NCBI GenBank assembly: GCA_021779635.1 | Contig: JAJYAH010000286.1 | Location: 1-8,243, forward strand | From: Pseudomonadota bacterium | GTDB taxonomy: Bacteria > Pseudomonadota > Alphaproteobacteria > Rhizobiales > Xanthobacteraceae | Direction of reading: 5' to 3' | Length of the DNA: 8,243 nt | Part shown: positions 1-6,314 of the stretch, piece by piece | Numbering within the stretch: position 1 is the stretch's first letter | Layout: each line of letters begins with the position of its first letter | Made by a program: the position numbers and the translations under genes | The notes under the pieces: generated by a model | The model's input: only the letters and a program-made list of their open reading frames with translations | What the model was told of the DNA's origin: nothing | Database searches by the model: none

Positions 1-18
1 TGAAGGATTAGACGGCGC

Positions 19-89
19 TGACTATCAAAGGTCAAGTTTGTTTATCGAGCGATTATTTCTGATGACTCGACTTTTGGATTAGTCATAAT
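19..89 (+). promoter_or_regulatory. Candidate promoter/operator region of the LLM monooxygenase gene
   Basis: This AT-richer stretch lies in the 148 nt before the first gene. It holds TGAC/GTCA arms at 19-22 and 31-34, the decamer TTGTTTATCG at 38-47, TCGAG/CTCGA arms at 45-49 and 66-70, and ATGACT/AGTCAT arms at 62-67 and 81-86. CATAAT at 84-89 matches five of six positions of a -10 box, but no convincing -35 box sits at the right distance. The decamer recurs at 5276-5285 in the other promoter region of the window. Whether any of these is a TetR operator is inference. Confidence 0.35.
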
Positions 90-148
90 GAGATCAAACA
101 CGCACGGTTCGGTGCTCATCAGGACCCGGTCCCAGGGAGGAGCGCTCG

Positions 149-1255
149 ATGAATCTGGGTTTCTTTACGATGCCGATCCATCCGCTCGACAAGGATTGGC
201 GGCTATCCCTGAAGGAGGACCGCGAAGCGTTCCTGCTGGCTGACGAACTCGGGTTTACCGAAGGCTATGTGGGCGAACACGTCACCGACAAGGCCGAGAA
301 CATCACTTCCTGCATCGCATTCATCGCGTGGATCGCAGCCGCCACCCGGCAGATCCGGCTCGGCACCGGTACGATCAACATGCCGAATACCCATCCGGCC
401 GCTATCGCGGCCAGCATGGCGATGCTCGATCACATGCTCGACGGACGCCTGATTTTCGGAATCAGCCCCGGCGGACTGCTGTCGGATGCCGAGCTGTTCG
501 GCAATCTCGATGCCAATCGCAACGAGATGTTTCTTGAATCGATCAATCAGGTTCTGGATATCTGGGCCGGCGAGCCGCCGTATGATCTTCATGGAAAATA
601 CTGGAACATCTCGACGCAGAAGACCCTGATAAAAGACATCGGTCAGGGCTACATCGCCGGCCCGCTGCAGCGGCCGCATCCACCTGTTGTCGTGACGGCG
701 GTTGCGCCGTTCTCGAAGGGCGTCACCGAGGCCGCGGCGCGCGGCTGGGACCCGATTTCGGCGAATTTCCTGATGCCGGCCTGGGTGAAAAGCCACTGGC
801 CGAAATATGTCGAAGGCTGCGAGCGCGGCGGCCGCACGGCTGACCCTGCGAACTGGCGCGTCGCCAAGAGCGTCTTTGTCGCCAGCGACGCGTCGACCGC
901 AAAGGCCTACGCCACCGACCCGGACGGGCCTTACGTATACTATTATCGCTCGTTGCTTACCAAGCTGAAAACGAGCGGCCGCATCGAACTGTTCAAAACT
1001 CACCGCGATCAACCCGATGATGACGTGACGCTCGATATGATCTGCGACAAGCTGGTTATCTACGGCACGCCGGAGAGCGTCGCCGATCAGTTGCTGGCTT
1101 TCCAGGACGAGGTCGGCCAATTCGGCACGCTGTTGTATGCCGGCAAGGACTGGAAAAACCCCGAACTTGGACGCCAGTCGATGATTCTGATGGCTGAAAA
1201 GGTCATGCCGCGAATCAATGCGGCGACCTCGAATCGATCCAACGCCGCGGAATAA
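149..1255 (+). CDS. Luciferase-like (LLM class) flavin-dependent monooxygenase
   Basis: Predicted 368-residue cytosolic enzyme of the bacterial luciferase-like superfamily, which folds as a TIM barrel and uses reduced FMN (or F420) delivered by a separate reductase to oxygenate a small substrate. Family features seen: the N-terminal strand MNLGFFTMPIHP; an ADELGF...YVGEH segment (residues 31-44) as in LuxA-type oxygenases; QIRLGTGTINMPNTHP (68-83); GRLIFGISPGG (99-109), the usual flavin-phosphate region; and a C-terminal segment (VIYGTPESVADQLLAF) typical of the family. Length is normal for LuxA/limonene-monooxygenase-like members. The start is supported by GGGAGGAG at 135-142. It is followed after 28 nt by a PuuE-like hydrolase gene on the same strand, so the pair probably acts on the same compound. 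No flavin reductase is encoded on this strand; the one at 2893-3459 is the nearest candidate partner. Family assignment is firm; substrate is unknown. Confidence 0.9.
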   Translation: MNLGFFTMPIHPLDKDWRLSLKEDREAFLLADELGFTEGYVGEHVTDKAENITSCIAFIAWIAAATRQIRLGTGTINMPNTHPAAIAASMAMLDHMLDGRLIFGISPGGLLSDAELFGNLDANRNEMFLESINQVLDIWAGEPPYDLHGKYWNISTQKTLIKDIGQGYIAGPLQRPHPPVVVTAVAPFSKGVTEAAARGWDPISANFLMPAWVKSHWPKYVEGCERGGRTADPANWRVAKSVFVASDASTAKAYATDPDGPYVYYYRSLLTKLKTSGRIELFKTHRDQPDDDVTLDMICDKLVIYGTPESVADQLLAFQDEVGQFGTLLYAGKDWKNPELGRQSMILMAEKVMPRINAATSNRSNAAE

Positions 1256-1269
1256 TCCGCCACCAACGC

Positions 1270-1274
1270 AAGGA
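1270..1274 (+). promoter_or_regulatory. Ribosome binding site that decides the hydrolase start
   Basis: AAGGA at 1270-1274 sits 9 nt before GTG 1284. The more upstream in-frame ATG at 1218 lies inside the preceding gene, has no such site, and would add a low-complexity, proline-rich 22-residue leader (NNPPPTQ), so GTG 1284 is preferred. Confidence 0.6.
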
Positions 1275-1283
1275 CGGCTCATT

Positions 1284-2159
1284 GTGGCTCTTTCCGACCG
1301 CATCCCCTATCAGGCGCAAGTCGACCGGCCCAGACTAAGGCTGCCGGACGGCAAGACGCTTGCGGTCTGGATTATCCTCAACGTCGAGGAATGGCGGATC
1401 GAGAACGCGATGCCGCGAACCGTGCTGAGCCCGCCGATGGGACAGCCGCTGTTGCCGGATGTGCCGAACTGGTCCTGGCACGAATACGGAATGCGCGCCG
1501 GCTTCTGGCGGCAGTTCAAGGCGCTGACCGACCGCAACATGCCGGTGACGCTGGCGCTTAACGCCAACGTATGCAATGCCTACCCTCGCGTCGCATCGGC
1601 CGCGCGCGAGGCAGGCTTTGAATTCATGGGCCACGGTTTCGTTCAGGGCCCGATGCACCGGCTGGATAACCAGGCCGATACCATCCGGCGGACTATAGAG
1701 ACGATCGCACAGTTTACCGGCAAGCCGCCGCGATCATGGGAAAGCCCGGGCCTCACCGAAACCGAGGAAACCATCGACCTTTTGCGCCTCAACGGCATCG
1801 ACTATCTGGCGGACTGGGTGATCGATGATCTGCCGCAGGATATCGCAACGCCTCACGGCACCATAACGACCATTCCCTATTCGGTAGAGACCAACGATAT
1901 CGTCATCCACGCGCTGCAGCATCTTGCTTCCGAGCAGTTTCTCAAGCGCTGCACCGATCAGTTCGACCGGTTGTACCTAGAGGGCTCAACCAATGCGCGG
2001 ATCATGGCGATCTCCATTCATCCCTACATCACCGGGGTCCCGCACCGCATCAAATATCTGGAAGCCTTGCTGGACTATGTCATCGGCCATGATGGCGTCG
2101 CGCTGATGACCGCGAGCCAGATCGGTGACTGGTATCGCGCCGAAATGTCCAAATCATAA
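1284..2159 (+). CDS. Polysaccharide deacetylase-fold hydrolase, PuuE allantoinase / cyclic-imidase-like
   Basis: A 291-residue NodB-fold protein (GTG start) of the branch that includes PuuE allantoinase and cyclic imide hydrolases, which open cyclic ureide or imide rings rather than deacetylate sugars. Visible family marks: LNVEEW (32-37) in place of the metal-binding TFDD motif of true deacetylases; HEYGMRAGFWR (66-76), very like PuuE; GHGFVQGPMH (116-125) in place of HSxxH; a PRSWESPGLTETEET segment followed by DWVIDDLP; and a C-terminal SIHPYITGVPHR region matching the PuuE-type end. No signal peptide is seen, so it is cytosolic, which again fits ring hydrolysis of an imported small molecule. 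It follows the LLM oxygenase after 28 nt and is probably co-transcribed. The fold and subfamily are well supported; whether the substrate is allantoin, an imide or another cyclic amide is not. No other purine/allantoin gene is present in the window. Confidence 0.85.
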   Translation: MALSDRIPYQAQVDRPRLRLPDGKTLAVWIILNVEEWRIENAMPRTVLSPPMGQPLLPDVPNWSWHEYGMRAGFWRQFKALTDRNMPVTLALNANVCNAYPRVASAAREAGFEFMGHGFVQGPMHRLDNQADTIRRTIETIAQFTGKPPRSWESPGLTETEETIDLLRLNGIDYLADWVIDDLPQDIATPHGTITTIPYSVETNDIVIHALQHLASEQFLKRCTDQFDRLYLEGSTNARIMAISIHPYITGVPHRIKYLEALLDYVIGHDGVALMTASQIGDWYRAEMSKS

Positions 2160-2160
2160 T

Positions 2161-2194
2161 CGCAAAAACGAAGCCCCGCCCGATCGAGGCCGGG
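2161..2194 (-). terminator. Hairpin terminator between the convergent units, best for the minus-strand operon
   Basis: Bases 2175-2181 and 2188-2194 pair as a GC-rich stem (six pairs, one C/C mismatch) around a 6-nt loop. Read on the minus strand it is followed by a run of five T (2164-2168 on the complement), the layout of an intrinsic terminator just after the TetR stop at 2210. Read on the plus strand the downstream tract (ATGATTTG) is weaker, so termination of the hydrolase transcript here is less certain. Confidence 0.55.
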
Positions 2195-2209
2195 ATGATT
2201 TGAGACAGT

Positions 2210-2896
2210 CTATCCGACCGCCTTGACCGGTGCCCGTTGCGTACGGACGGCGGTTCCGAAAACTCGTCCGAAGCCGGCAAGGTATACATCCAACGCGTCG
2301 CTGATCATCTGTTCCTTGTCCTCGAGAACGACGGACTCGTAGATGTACTTGCGAATCCCGTAATAAAAAATTCCGCCGTGAAACACCCACGCCGTTTCAA
2401 GCTCGGCCGCGGTCGGTTTGCTTTGCACGGGAAGCCCCGCTTCATGACGGCATTCCCGGATAATGCGGGTCAGAATCTTGTCGCGCACCACGCCGACATA
2501 CCAGCGGTTGATGTCGAGCCCCTTCAAGCCGGAGTAGAGATAGATGCGCAGCCATTTGCGAGTGAAGATGGCCCCGGTATAGACGCTGTAGAATTCCTGC
2601 AGCCGATCACGGATCGGCCGCGATCGGTCCGCCAGCAGCTTCTCCCAACCATTATTGAGCGGCTCCAGATAGACCGTGCGATAGACTTCCTTGATCAAGT
2701 CGTCCTTGCTTGGAAAGTAGCGGTACAGCAGCGGCTGGGTCACGCCGAGACGGCGCGCCAGATCACGGGTCCCGCCGCCAAATCCCTCCTCCGCGAAGAA
2801 TTCGGTCGCCTTGGCGACGAACTCCTTGCGGCGATCATCCGGCGCCAACCGCTTTTGCTTGACACGAACCGGCCTGGGCGAGGCTTTCCTGCTCAT
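2210..2896 (-). CDS. TetR/AcrR family transcriptional regulator
   Basis: A 228-residue one-component repressor. The N-terminal HTH is clear: helix 1 around RRKEFVAKATEFFAEEGF (22-39), then TRDLARRLGVTQPLLYRYF (43-61) and SKDDLIKEVY (63-72), the canonical TetR DNA-binding unit. The preceding 20 residues are basic (MSRKASPRPVRVKQKR), a common arm. The C-terminal ligand domain is helical and not assignable to a ligand. It is the last gene of the VOC/monooxygenase/reductase unit: its ATG overlaps the reductase stop as ATGA (2893-2896), implying translational coupling. The frame stays open further upstream, but that part is antisense-like reading of the reductase gene and is not used. By position it likely regulates its own operon and perhaps the divergent or neighbouring genes; candidate operators lie at 5286-5306 and 19-89 (inference). 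Confidence 0.93.
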   Translation of the reverse strand: MSRKASPRPVRVKQKRLAPDDRRKEFVAKATEFFAEEGFGGGTRDLARRLGVTQPLLYRYFPSKDDLIKEVYRTVYLEPLNNGWEKLLADRSRPIRDRLQEFYSVYTGAIFTRKWLRIYLYSGLKGLDINRWYVGVVRDKILTRIIRECRHEAGLPVQSKPTAAELETAWVFHGGIFYYGIRKYIYESVVLEDKEQMISDALDVYLAGFGRVFGTAVRTQRAPVKAVG

Positions 2897-3459
2897 GAAG
2901 ACCTGTCGGGATTGTCGTGGGCGCTGACAAACCGGCCGTAACCGCCGCGAGCAAACAGCAACGGCTCCTGCCGGTTGTATGCATAGGCCTCGACCGCGCC
3001 CAGGAAAATGACGTGGTCGCCGCCATAATACCGGTCGGCGGCACGGCACTGAAAATTCGCAACGCTGTTCGTAAGAATCGGCGCATTGCCAAGACCCGGC
3101 GTCCATTCGACCCCGGCGAATTTGTCTTCCGACGAGGTCGCGAATTTGTTGGCGAGGGCCTGCTGCGATGCGCCAAGCACATTGACCGTGAAATGGCTGG
3201 CGTTCTGGAAAATGCTCATGGCCTGGGAAAAGATCACCAGACTCCACAGCACCAGCGGCGGATTCAGCGATACCGAGGCGAACGAATTGCAGGTCAGCCC
3301 GTAGGGCTTTCCATCGGCCGCCATGGCGGTGATGACCGTGACGCCGGTGGCGTAGGTGCCGAGCGCGTTACGAAAATCCCGCGGATCGATCGGTGATTGA
3401 TTACTGGCCAATTCGTTGGCCGGATCCGGATTGATTGGATGCTTTGGCGCGTCAGTCAT
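2893..3459 (-). CDS. Flavin reductase family protein (reductase component of a two-component monooxygenase)
   Basis: A 188-residue flavin:NAD(P)H oxidoreductase of the HpaC/HsaB/RutF type, which makes free FMNH2 or FADH2 for a partner oxygenase. Seen in order: DPRDFRNALGTYATGVTVIT near residues 21-40; GLTCNSFASVSLNPPLVLWSL, the flavin-binding core; FTVNVLGASQQALANKFA; and GDHVIFLGAVEAYAYNR...PLLFARGGYG near the C terminus, with the family GDH motif. The first 20 residues are a variable hydrophilic leader. The start at 3459 has a GAGGCGAGG purine-rich stretch just before it and lies 8 nt after the stop of the monooxygenase gene, its obvious partner; its end overlaps the TetR start by 4 nt. The frame extends much further upstream, but that portion is out-of-frame reading of the monooxygenase gene. 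It is also the only reductase in the window that could feed the LLM enzyme at 149-1255. Confidence 0.93.
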   Translation of the reverse strand: MTDAPKHPINPDPANELASNQSPIDPRDFRNALGTYATGVTVITAMAADGKPYGLTCNSFASVSLNPPLVLWSLVIFSQAMSIFQNASHFTVNVLGASQQALANKFATSSEDKFAGVEWTPGLGNAPILTNSVANFQCRAADRYYGGDHVIFLGAVEAYAYNRQEPLLFARGGYGRFVSAHDNPDRSS

Positions 3460-3467
3460 CCCTCGCC

Positions 3468-4700
3468 TCAAAGCGTCAGGTTTTCGGATGGCAGGCCAAG
3501 CGCAACGCGACCGTAATTGGTGCCGGCGGCATCGAAATTGAACGCAATGTGCGAATTGATCGCGTGCGCATCGCGAAACTGCCGCTGCAAGGCGCCCGCC
3601 GTGGACAAGCCCCGCGCGCCGCTCGCTGCAAACAGCAGCGACACCGCCTCCGTGCAAAGATTGACCGAAAAAGCCCCGTCGCGCCGCAGTCTGGTCTTGA
3701 CGGCGGTATCCGGAACGTAACCTCGCCGGGCATCGGCCATCGCCTCGATGCATGTCGAGCGCATGATGAGGCGGGCAGCATCGATCTTCGCGGAAGCCTC
3801 GGCAATCTTGATCTGGGTGCTCTGGAGGTCGCCGATCTTGGCGCGGTTGTAGGTCGACGCGCGATGCCGGGCGATCCCGGCATAATCGTCCAGACAGGCC
3901 TGGGCATTTCCCAGCGCGACGCCGGAAAGCACATAGGGAAACAGCGAGAACACCGGCAGCGCATAAAGCGCGTTCGGATTGACGACGCTGCCGGGTGTCG
4001 GGCCGCCGTCGAGATCGCTCACCGCCAGCGTCATCTGCTCGGCAACAAAGGCATCTTTGACTTCGACATCGTTCGATCCCGTTCCCCGCAATCCGGTGGC
4101 GTTCCACGTATCCCTGATCTGGTAGTCCGTTTTGTTGAGCAGAAAGATCCGGTATTGGATGCCGTCGGCTTCATCGTCGGATGAAACAACGCTCGCGAGC
4201 ATGTTCCAGTCGCAGGAATCCACCCCCGACGAGAACGGCCAACTGCCGCGCAGCACGTATCCGCCGTCGACTTTTCTGGCGCGGCCGGCCGGAAAGATGA
4301 AGGAGGATGCAATCAGGGCATCGCCGTCCTTGTTCCAGACCAGATCCTGCGCACGCTTGTCGAACATGCCCAGCATCCAGTGATGGCTCGCTAGATTGGC
4401 CAGGTTCCAGGCGACCGAGGCGTCGGCCCGCCCGATCGCATCGGCGCAATCGACCAGCGCGACATAATCGAATTCGGAACCACCCACCCGCTTCGGCTGC
4501 AAGATCCTGAACAAGCCAGCCTCATGCAGATCGCGTTCGGTCTCCGGCGGCAGACGCCGCAACTCCTCGGTGCGGGACGCGCGAGCACTTAGCTGCGGAA
4601 TCAGCGCTTCGGCGCGGGCGACCATGGCTGCATAGGCGCCGGCTTCCAGATCCGGCCCGGAGGACAAGCTTGCGTTTGGCTTCGGACCAACACCCGCCAT
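3468..4700 (-). CDS. Acyl-CoA dehydrogenase-fold flavin monooxygenase, HsaA/HpaB-C2-like oxygenase component
   Basis: A 410-residue protein with the acyl-CoA dehydrogenase fold, best read as a group D flavin monooxygenase that takes reduced flavin from a separate reductase and hydroxylates a substrate, often an aromatic or heteroaromatic. Marks: RILQPKRVGGSEFD (65-78); SVAWNLANLASHHWMLGMF (95-113); LRGSWPFSSGVDSCDW (150-165); WNATGLRGTGSNDVEV (199-214), the GTGS motif of this group; VALGNAQACLDDY (261-273); and QRQFRDAHAINSH (372-384), matching the conserved RDxHA...H end of HsaA/C2 enzymes. Candidate catalytic residues by family analogy are H105/H106, S158 and H384. The acyl-CoA dehydrogenase catalytic glutamate context is not apparent. 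Its immediate downstream neighbour is a flavin reductase, which strongly supports oxygenase rather than dehydrogenase function. A GAGGA site precedes ATG 4700, 11 nt after the VOC stop. Sulfur-compound oxygenases of the DszC/SfnC type are an alternative assignment. Confidence 0.85.
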   Translation of the reverse strand: MAGVGPKPNASLSSGPDLEAGAYAAMVARAEALIPQLSARASRTEELRRLPPETERDLHEAGLFRILQPKRVGGSEFDYVALVDCADAIGRADASVAWNLANLASHHWMLGMFDKRAQDLVWNKDGDALIASSFIFPAGRARKVDGGYVLRGSWPFSSGVDSCDWNMLASVVSSDDEADGIQYRIFLLNKTDYQIRDTWNATGLRGTGSNDVEVKDAFVAEQMTLAVSDLDGGPTPGSVVNPNALYALPVFSLFPYVLSGVALGNAQACLDDYAGIARHRASTYNRAKIGDLQSTQIKIAEASAKIDAARLIMRSTCIEAMADARRGYVPDTAVKTRLRRDGAFSVNLCTEAVSLLFAASGARGLSTAGALQRQFRDAHAINSHIAFNFDAAGTNYGRVALGLPSENLTL

Positions 4701-4711
4701 TTCGTTCCTCG

Positions 4712-5209
4712 CTATCCCGCCCGTCGTGCGGTCTTGAGATGTGGCCGATCGAGATAGAGCGAGGCGGCCAGCCCCTCCTCGTTTTGTTCGGCGAATTCGG
4801 TCAGCAGCTTCATCTCGGGAATTCGCGAGCGGTCGAGCGTCTCGACGTCGGGCCAGTCGATCTCAATCAGATTTCCCGCAGGGTCGCGCAGATACATCTG
4901 GACGCAGCCATCCGGCAGTTCGTTGACCGGATTGCGAAACGCCGTCGAGTCAAGCGCCCCCATCGCCTTGGCCGCGTCGTAGGCGGCGTGGAAGTCGTCC
5001 ACGTCGATTGCAAAATGCTGGTAGATCGGAACCTGATCTTCGAGCTCGAAGATGTGCAATTGCAAATCTCCGCAACGGAGATATTTGGTCTTGAAACCGA
5101 AATTGTAGCTGGGGATCGTTTGCATGCCCAACACCGTCTCGTAGAATTTCACCGACTCCGCAAGATTCCGGGTACCGATCGAAAGGTGATTGAAGCCGGT
5201 AACCTTCAT
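4712..5209 (-). CDS. VOC family (glyoxalase/dioxygenase fold) metalloprotein
   Basis: A 165-residue vicinal-oxygen-chelate protein made of two beta-alpha-beta-beta-beta modules. Metal-site candidates fall where the family places them: H8 in FNHLSI, H65 in YQHFAIDV and E116 in AGNLIEID, with E55 (LHIFELE) as a possible fourth ligand as in glyoxalase I. The NLAESVKFYETVLGM stretch is the standard first helix after strand 1, and DPAGNLIEI is the standard last strand. Family members include glyoxalases, extradiol dioxygenases, FosA and methylmalonyl-CoA epimerase; the sequence does not separate these, though its place as first gene of an oxygenase operon favours a catabolic lyase/dioxygenase/isomerase role. 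The last 40 residues (after WPDVETLDRSRIPEMKLL) extend past the usual fold. Start 5209 is chosen over an in-frame ATG at 5248 because a strong GGGGAGG site sits 6 nt before it and the fold begins at MKVTGFNH. Confidence 0.88.
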   Translation of the reverse strand: MKVTGFNHLSIGTRNLAESVKFYETVLGMQTIPSYNFGFKTKYLRCGDLQLHIFELEDQVPIYQHFAIDVDDFHAAYDAAKAMGALDSTAFRNPVNELPDGCVQMYLRDPAGNLIEIDWPDVETLDRSRIPEMKLLTEFAEQNEEGLAASLYLDRPHLKTARRAG

Positions 5210-5215
5210 GGCAGG

Positions 5216-5222
5216 CCTCCCC
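5216..5222 (-). promoter_or_regulatory. Strong ribosome binding site deciding the VOC gene start
   Basis: GGGGAGG read on the minus strand ends 6 nt before ATG 5209, near-ideal spacing; the alternative ATG at 5248 would place this site inside the coding region. Confidence 0.7.
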
Positions 5223-5275
5223 TGAAAGCGAAATGCACCGCAGCGCAACGAGACCGATTGAAGTGATCTGCCGAA

Positions 5276-5306
5276 TTGTTTATCGCTTGATCACTAATTA
5301 TTCAAG
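5276..5306. promoter_or_regulatory. Divergent promoter/operator candidate between VOC operon and dehydrogenase pseudogene
   Basis: This is the AT-rich core of the 148-nt divergent region. It carries the decamer TTGTTTATCG (5276-5285), identical to 38-47, and a perfect inverted repeat CTTGA (5286-5290) / TCAAG (5302-5306) with 11 nt between, a size plausible for a TetR-type operator. On the minus strand TTGAAT, 17 nt, then TAAACA is a loose -35/-10 pair directed at the VOC operon. On the plus strand TTGTTT, 17 nt, TATTCA is an equally loose pair toward 5358. Promoter calls are tentative; the repeats are directly visible. Confidence 0.4.
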
Positions 5307-5357
5307 ACGCGGCCGCAGTTACTTCGCAACTGCCGTTCAGCCGGCGGGAAGAGTGCC

Positions 5358-6223
5358 ATGAACAAGGTTGTTGGAATTGTCGGGCTCGGCATCATGGGAG
5401 GCGCGATCGCCCGCAACCTGGTCGAGCGCGGATGGCAAGTGGTCGGCTACGACCACGACGCTGAGCGGCGCGCCGAGATGGCGCGGGCCAACGTCACGAT
5501 CGCCACCGATGCCAAGCAAGTCGCGCGCGACACGCCAATCCTCATGACCAGCCTTCCCAGCGCCGCAGCCGTCGAGGATGTCGCGCGGGCCATCGCGAAT
5601 TCCGGCCAGTCGCCGCGGATCGTGATCGAACTCAGCACGCTTGCCATCGCCGACAAGCTTCGCTTTGAAGATATCCTCACGAAAGCGGGACCGGCGCGCA
5701 GGCAAGGCAGCGCGATCTTGTGGTCTATGCCAGCGGCGACAGCGCCTCCATTGCCCGCTGCACGGAGCTGTTCGCCGATTTCGCCAGGCAAAGCGCCGAT
5801 CTCGGCGCATTCGGCAACGGCAGCCGGATGAAGTTCGTCGCCAACCATCTGGTCGCGATTCACAACGTCGCCGCCGCCGAGGCGATGATCCTGGCGCAGC
5901 GCGCCGGGCTCGATCCGAAAATCGTGGTCGACATGATCGGCCCCGGCGCCGGCGGATCGCGGATGTTTCAGATGCGGGCGCCGATGATGGTCGAAGGCGT
6001 CTATGAACCTGCGACCATGAAGGTTTCGACCTGGAAAAAAGATATGGCGATCATTGCCGAGTTTGCCGACGATGTCGGCTGCGCGACGCCATTGTTTACG
6101 CTGACCCAGCCGGTCTACGCTGAAGCGATGGCCATGGGATTGGGCGACCAGGACACCGCGGCCGTCTTCGAGGTGTTGAAGAGGGCTATCATCACCGCCC
6201 CCGAACCTGGCGCGAGTGCATAG
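5358..6223 (+). pseudogene. 3-hydroxyisobutyrate dehydrogenase family NAD(P)-dependent oxidoreductase, frameshifted by a short deletion
   Basis: Two overlapping frames together encode one beta-hydroxyacid dehydrogenase (3-hydroxyisobutyrate dehydrogenase / tartronate semialdehyde reductase family). The first frame (5358 to about 5690) gives the Rossmann half: VGIVGLGIMGGAIARNL (GLGIMG at 9-14), LMTSLPS and IELSTL. Homology then continues in another frame from about 5684 to 6223: SGTGAQARQRDLVVYASGD, then GNGSRMKFVANHL with the probable catalytic Lys codon at 5831-5833, and STWKKDMAIIAEF. The residues that family members have between the end of the first half and the SGTG motif (a D-x-P-L-like stretch) are missing, so the lesion is a small deletion, not a simple single-base slip. 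Left as is, translation from 5358 stops at 5831 after 157 residues. A purine-rich site GGGAAGAG (5346-5353) precedes the start. Everything else is intact, implying a recent event or a sequence error. An Asp after strand 2 (YDHD) hints at NAD use. Confidence 0.82.
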
Positions 6224-6314
6224 ACGGGCCTCCTGACTGATCAGAAGAAACGAAGTCGGCTCCGCCTAACGAACCTCCGCTCCGATTCGATCGCAACGGA
6301 AAAGGATCAGGCCT

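Noticed and set aside
203..1303. 366-codon open frame on the minus strand across the LLM gene
   Set aside because: It is a GC-driven antisense shadow: the translation is rich in Arg/Gly/Ala with no family motif, while the plus-strand frame has clear LLM motifs and a ribosome binding site.
3460..4107. N-terminal extension of the flavin reductase frame (and the comparable extension of the TetR frame to 3247)
   Set aside because: These stretches are out-of-frame readings of upstream genes; the family domains begin just after the Met codons at 3459 and 2896.
3435..4184. 249-codon plus-strand frame opposite the monooxygenase gene, and a similar one at 2237-2941 opposite the TetR gene
   Set aside because: No domain, no ribosome binding site, and both are fully antisense to well-supported genes.
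5684..5692. Programmed ribosomal frameshift as the explanation for the split dehydrogenase
   Set aside because: No slippery heptamer is present, and conserved residues are missing at the junction, which a frameshift would not restore.
6224..6314. Terminator between the convergent dehydrogenase pseudogene and ATPase gene
   Set aside because: Only an 8-bp palindrome CTGATCAG (6237-6244) and imperfect short arms near 6280-6300 are visible, without a T-tract, so no terminator is claimed.
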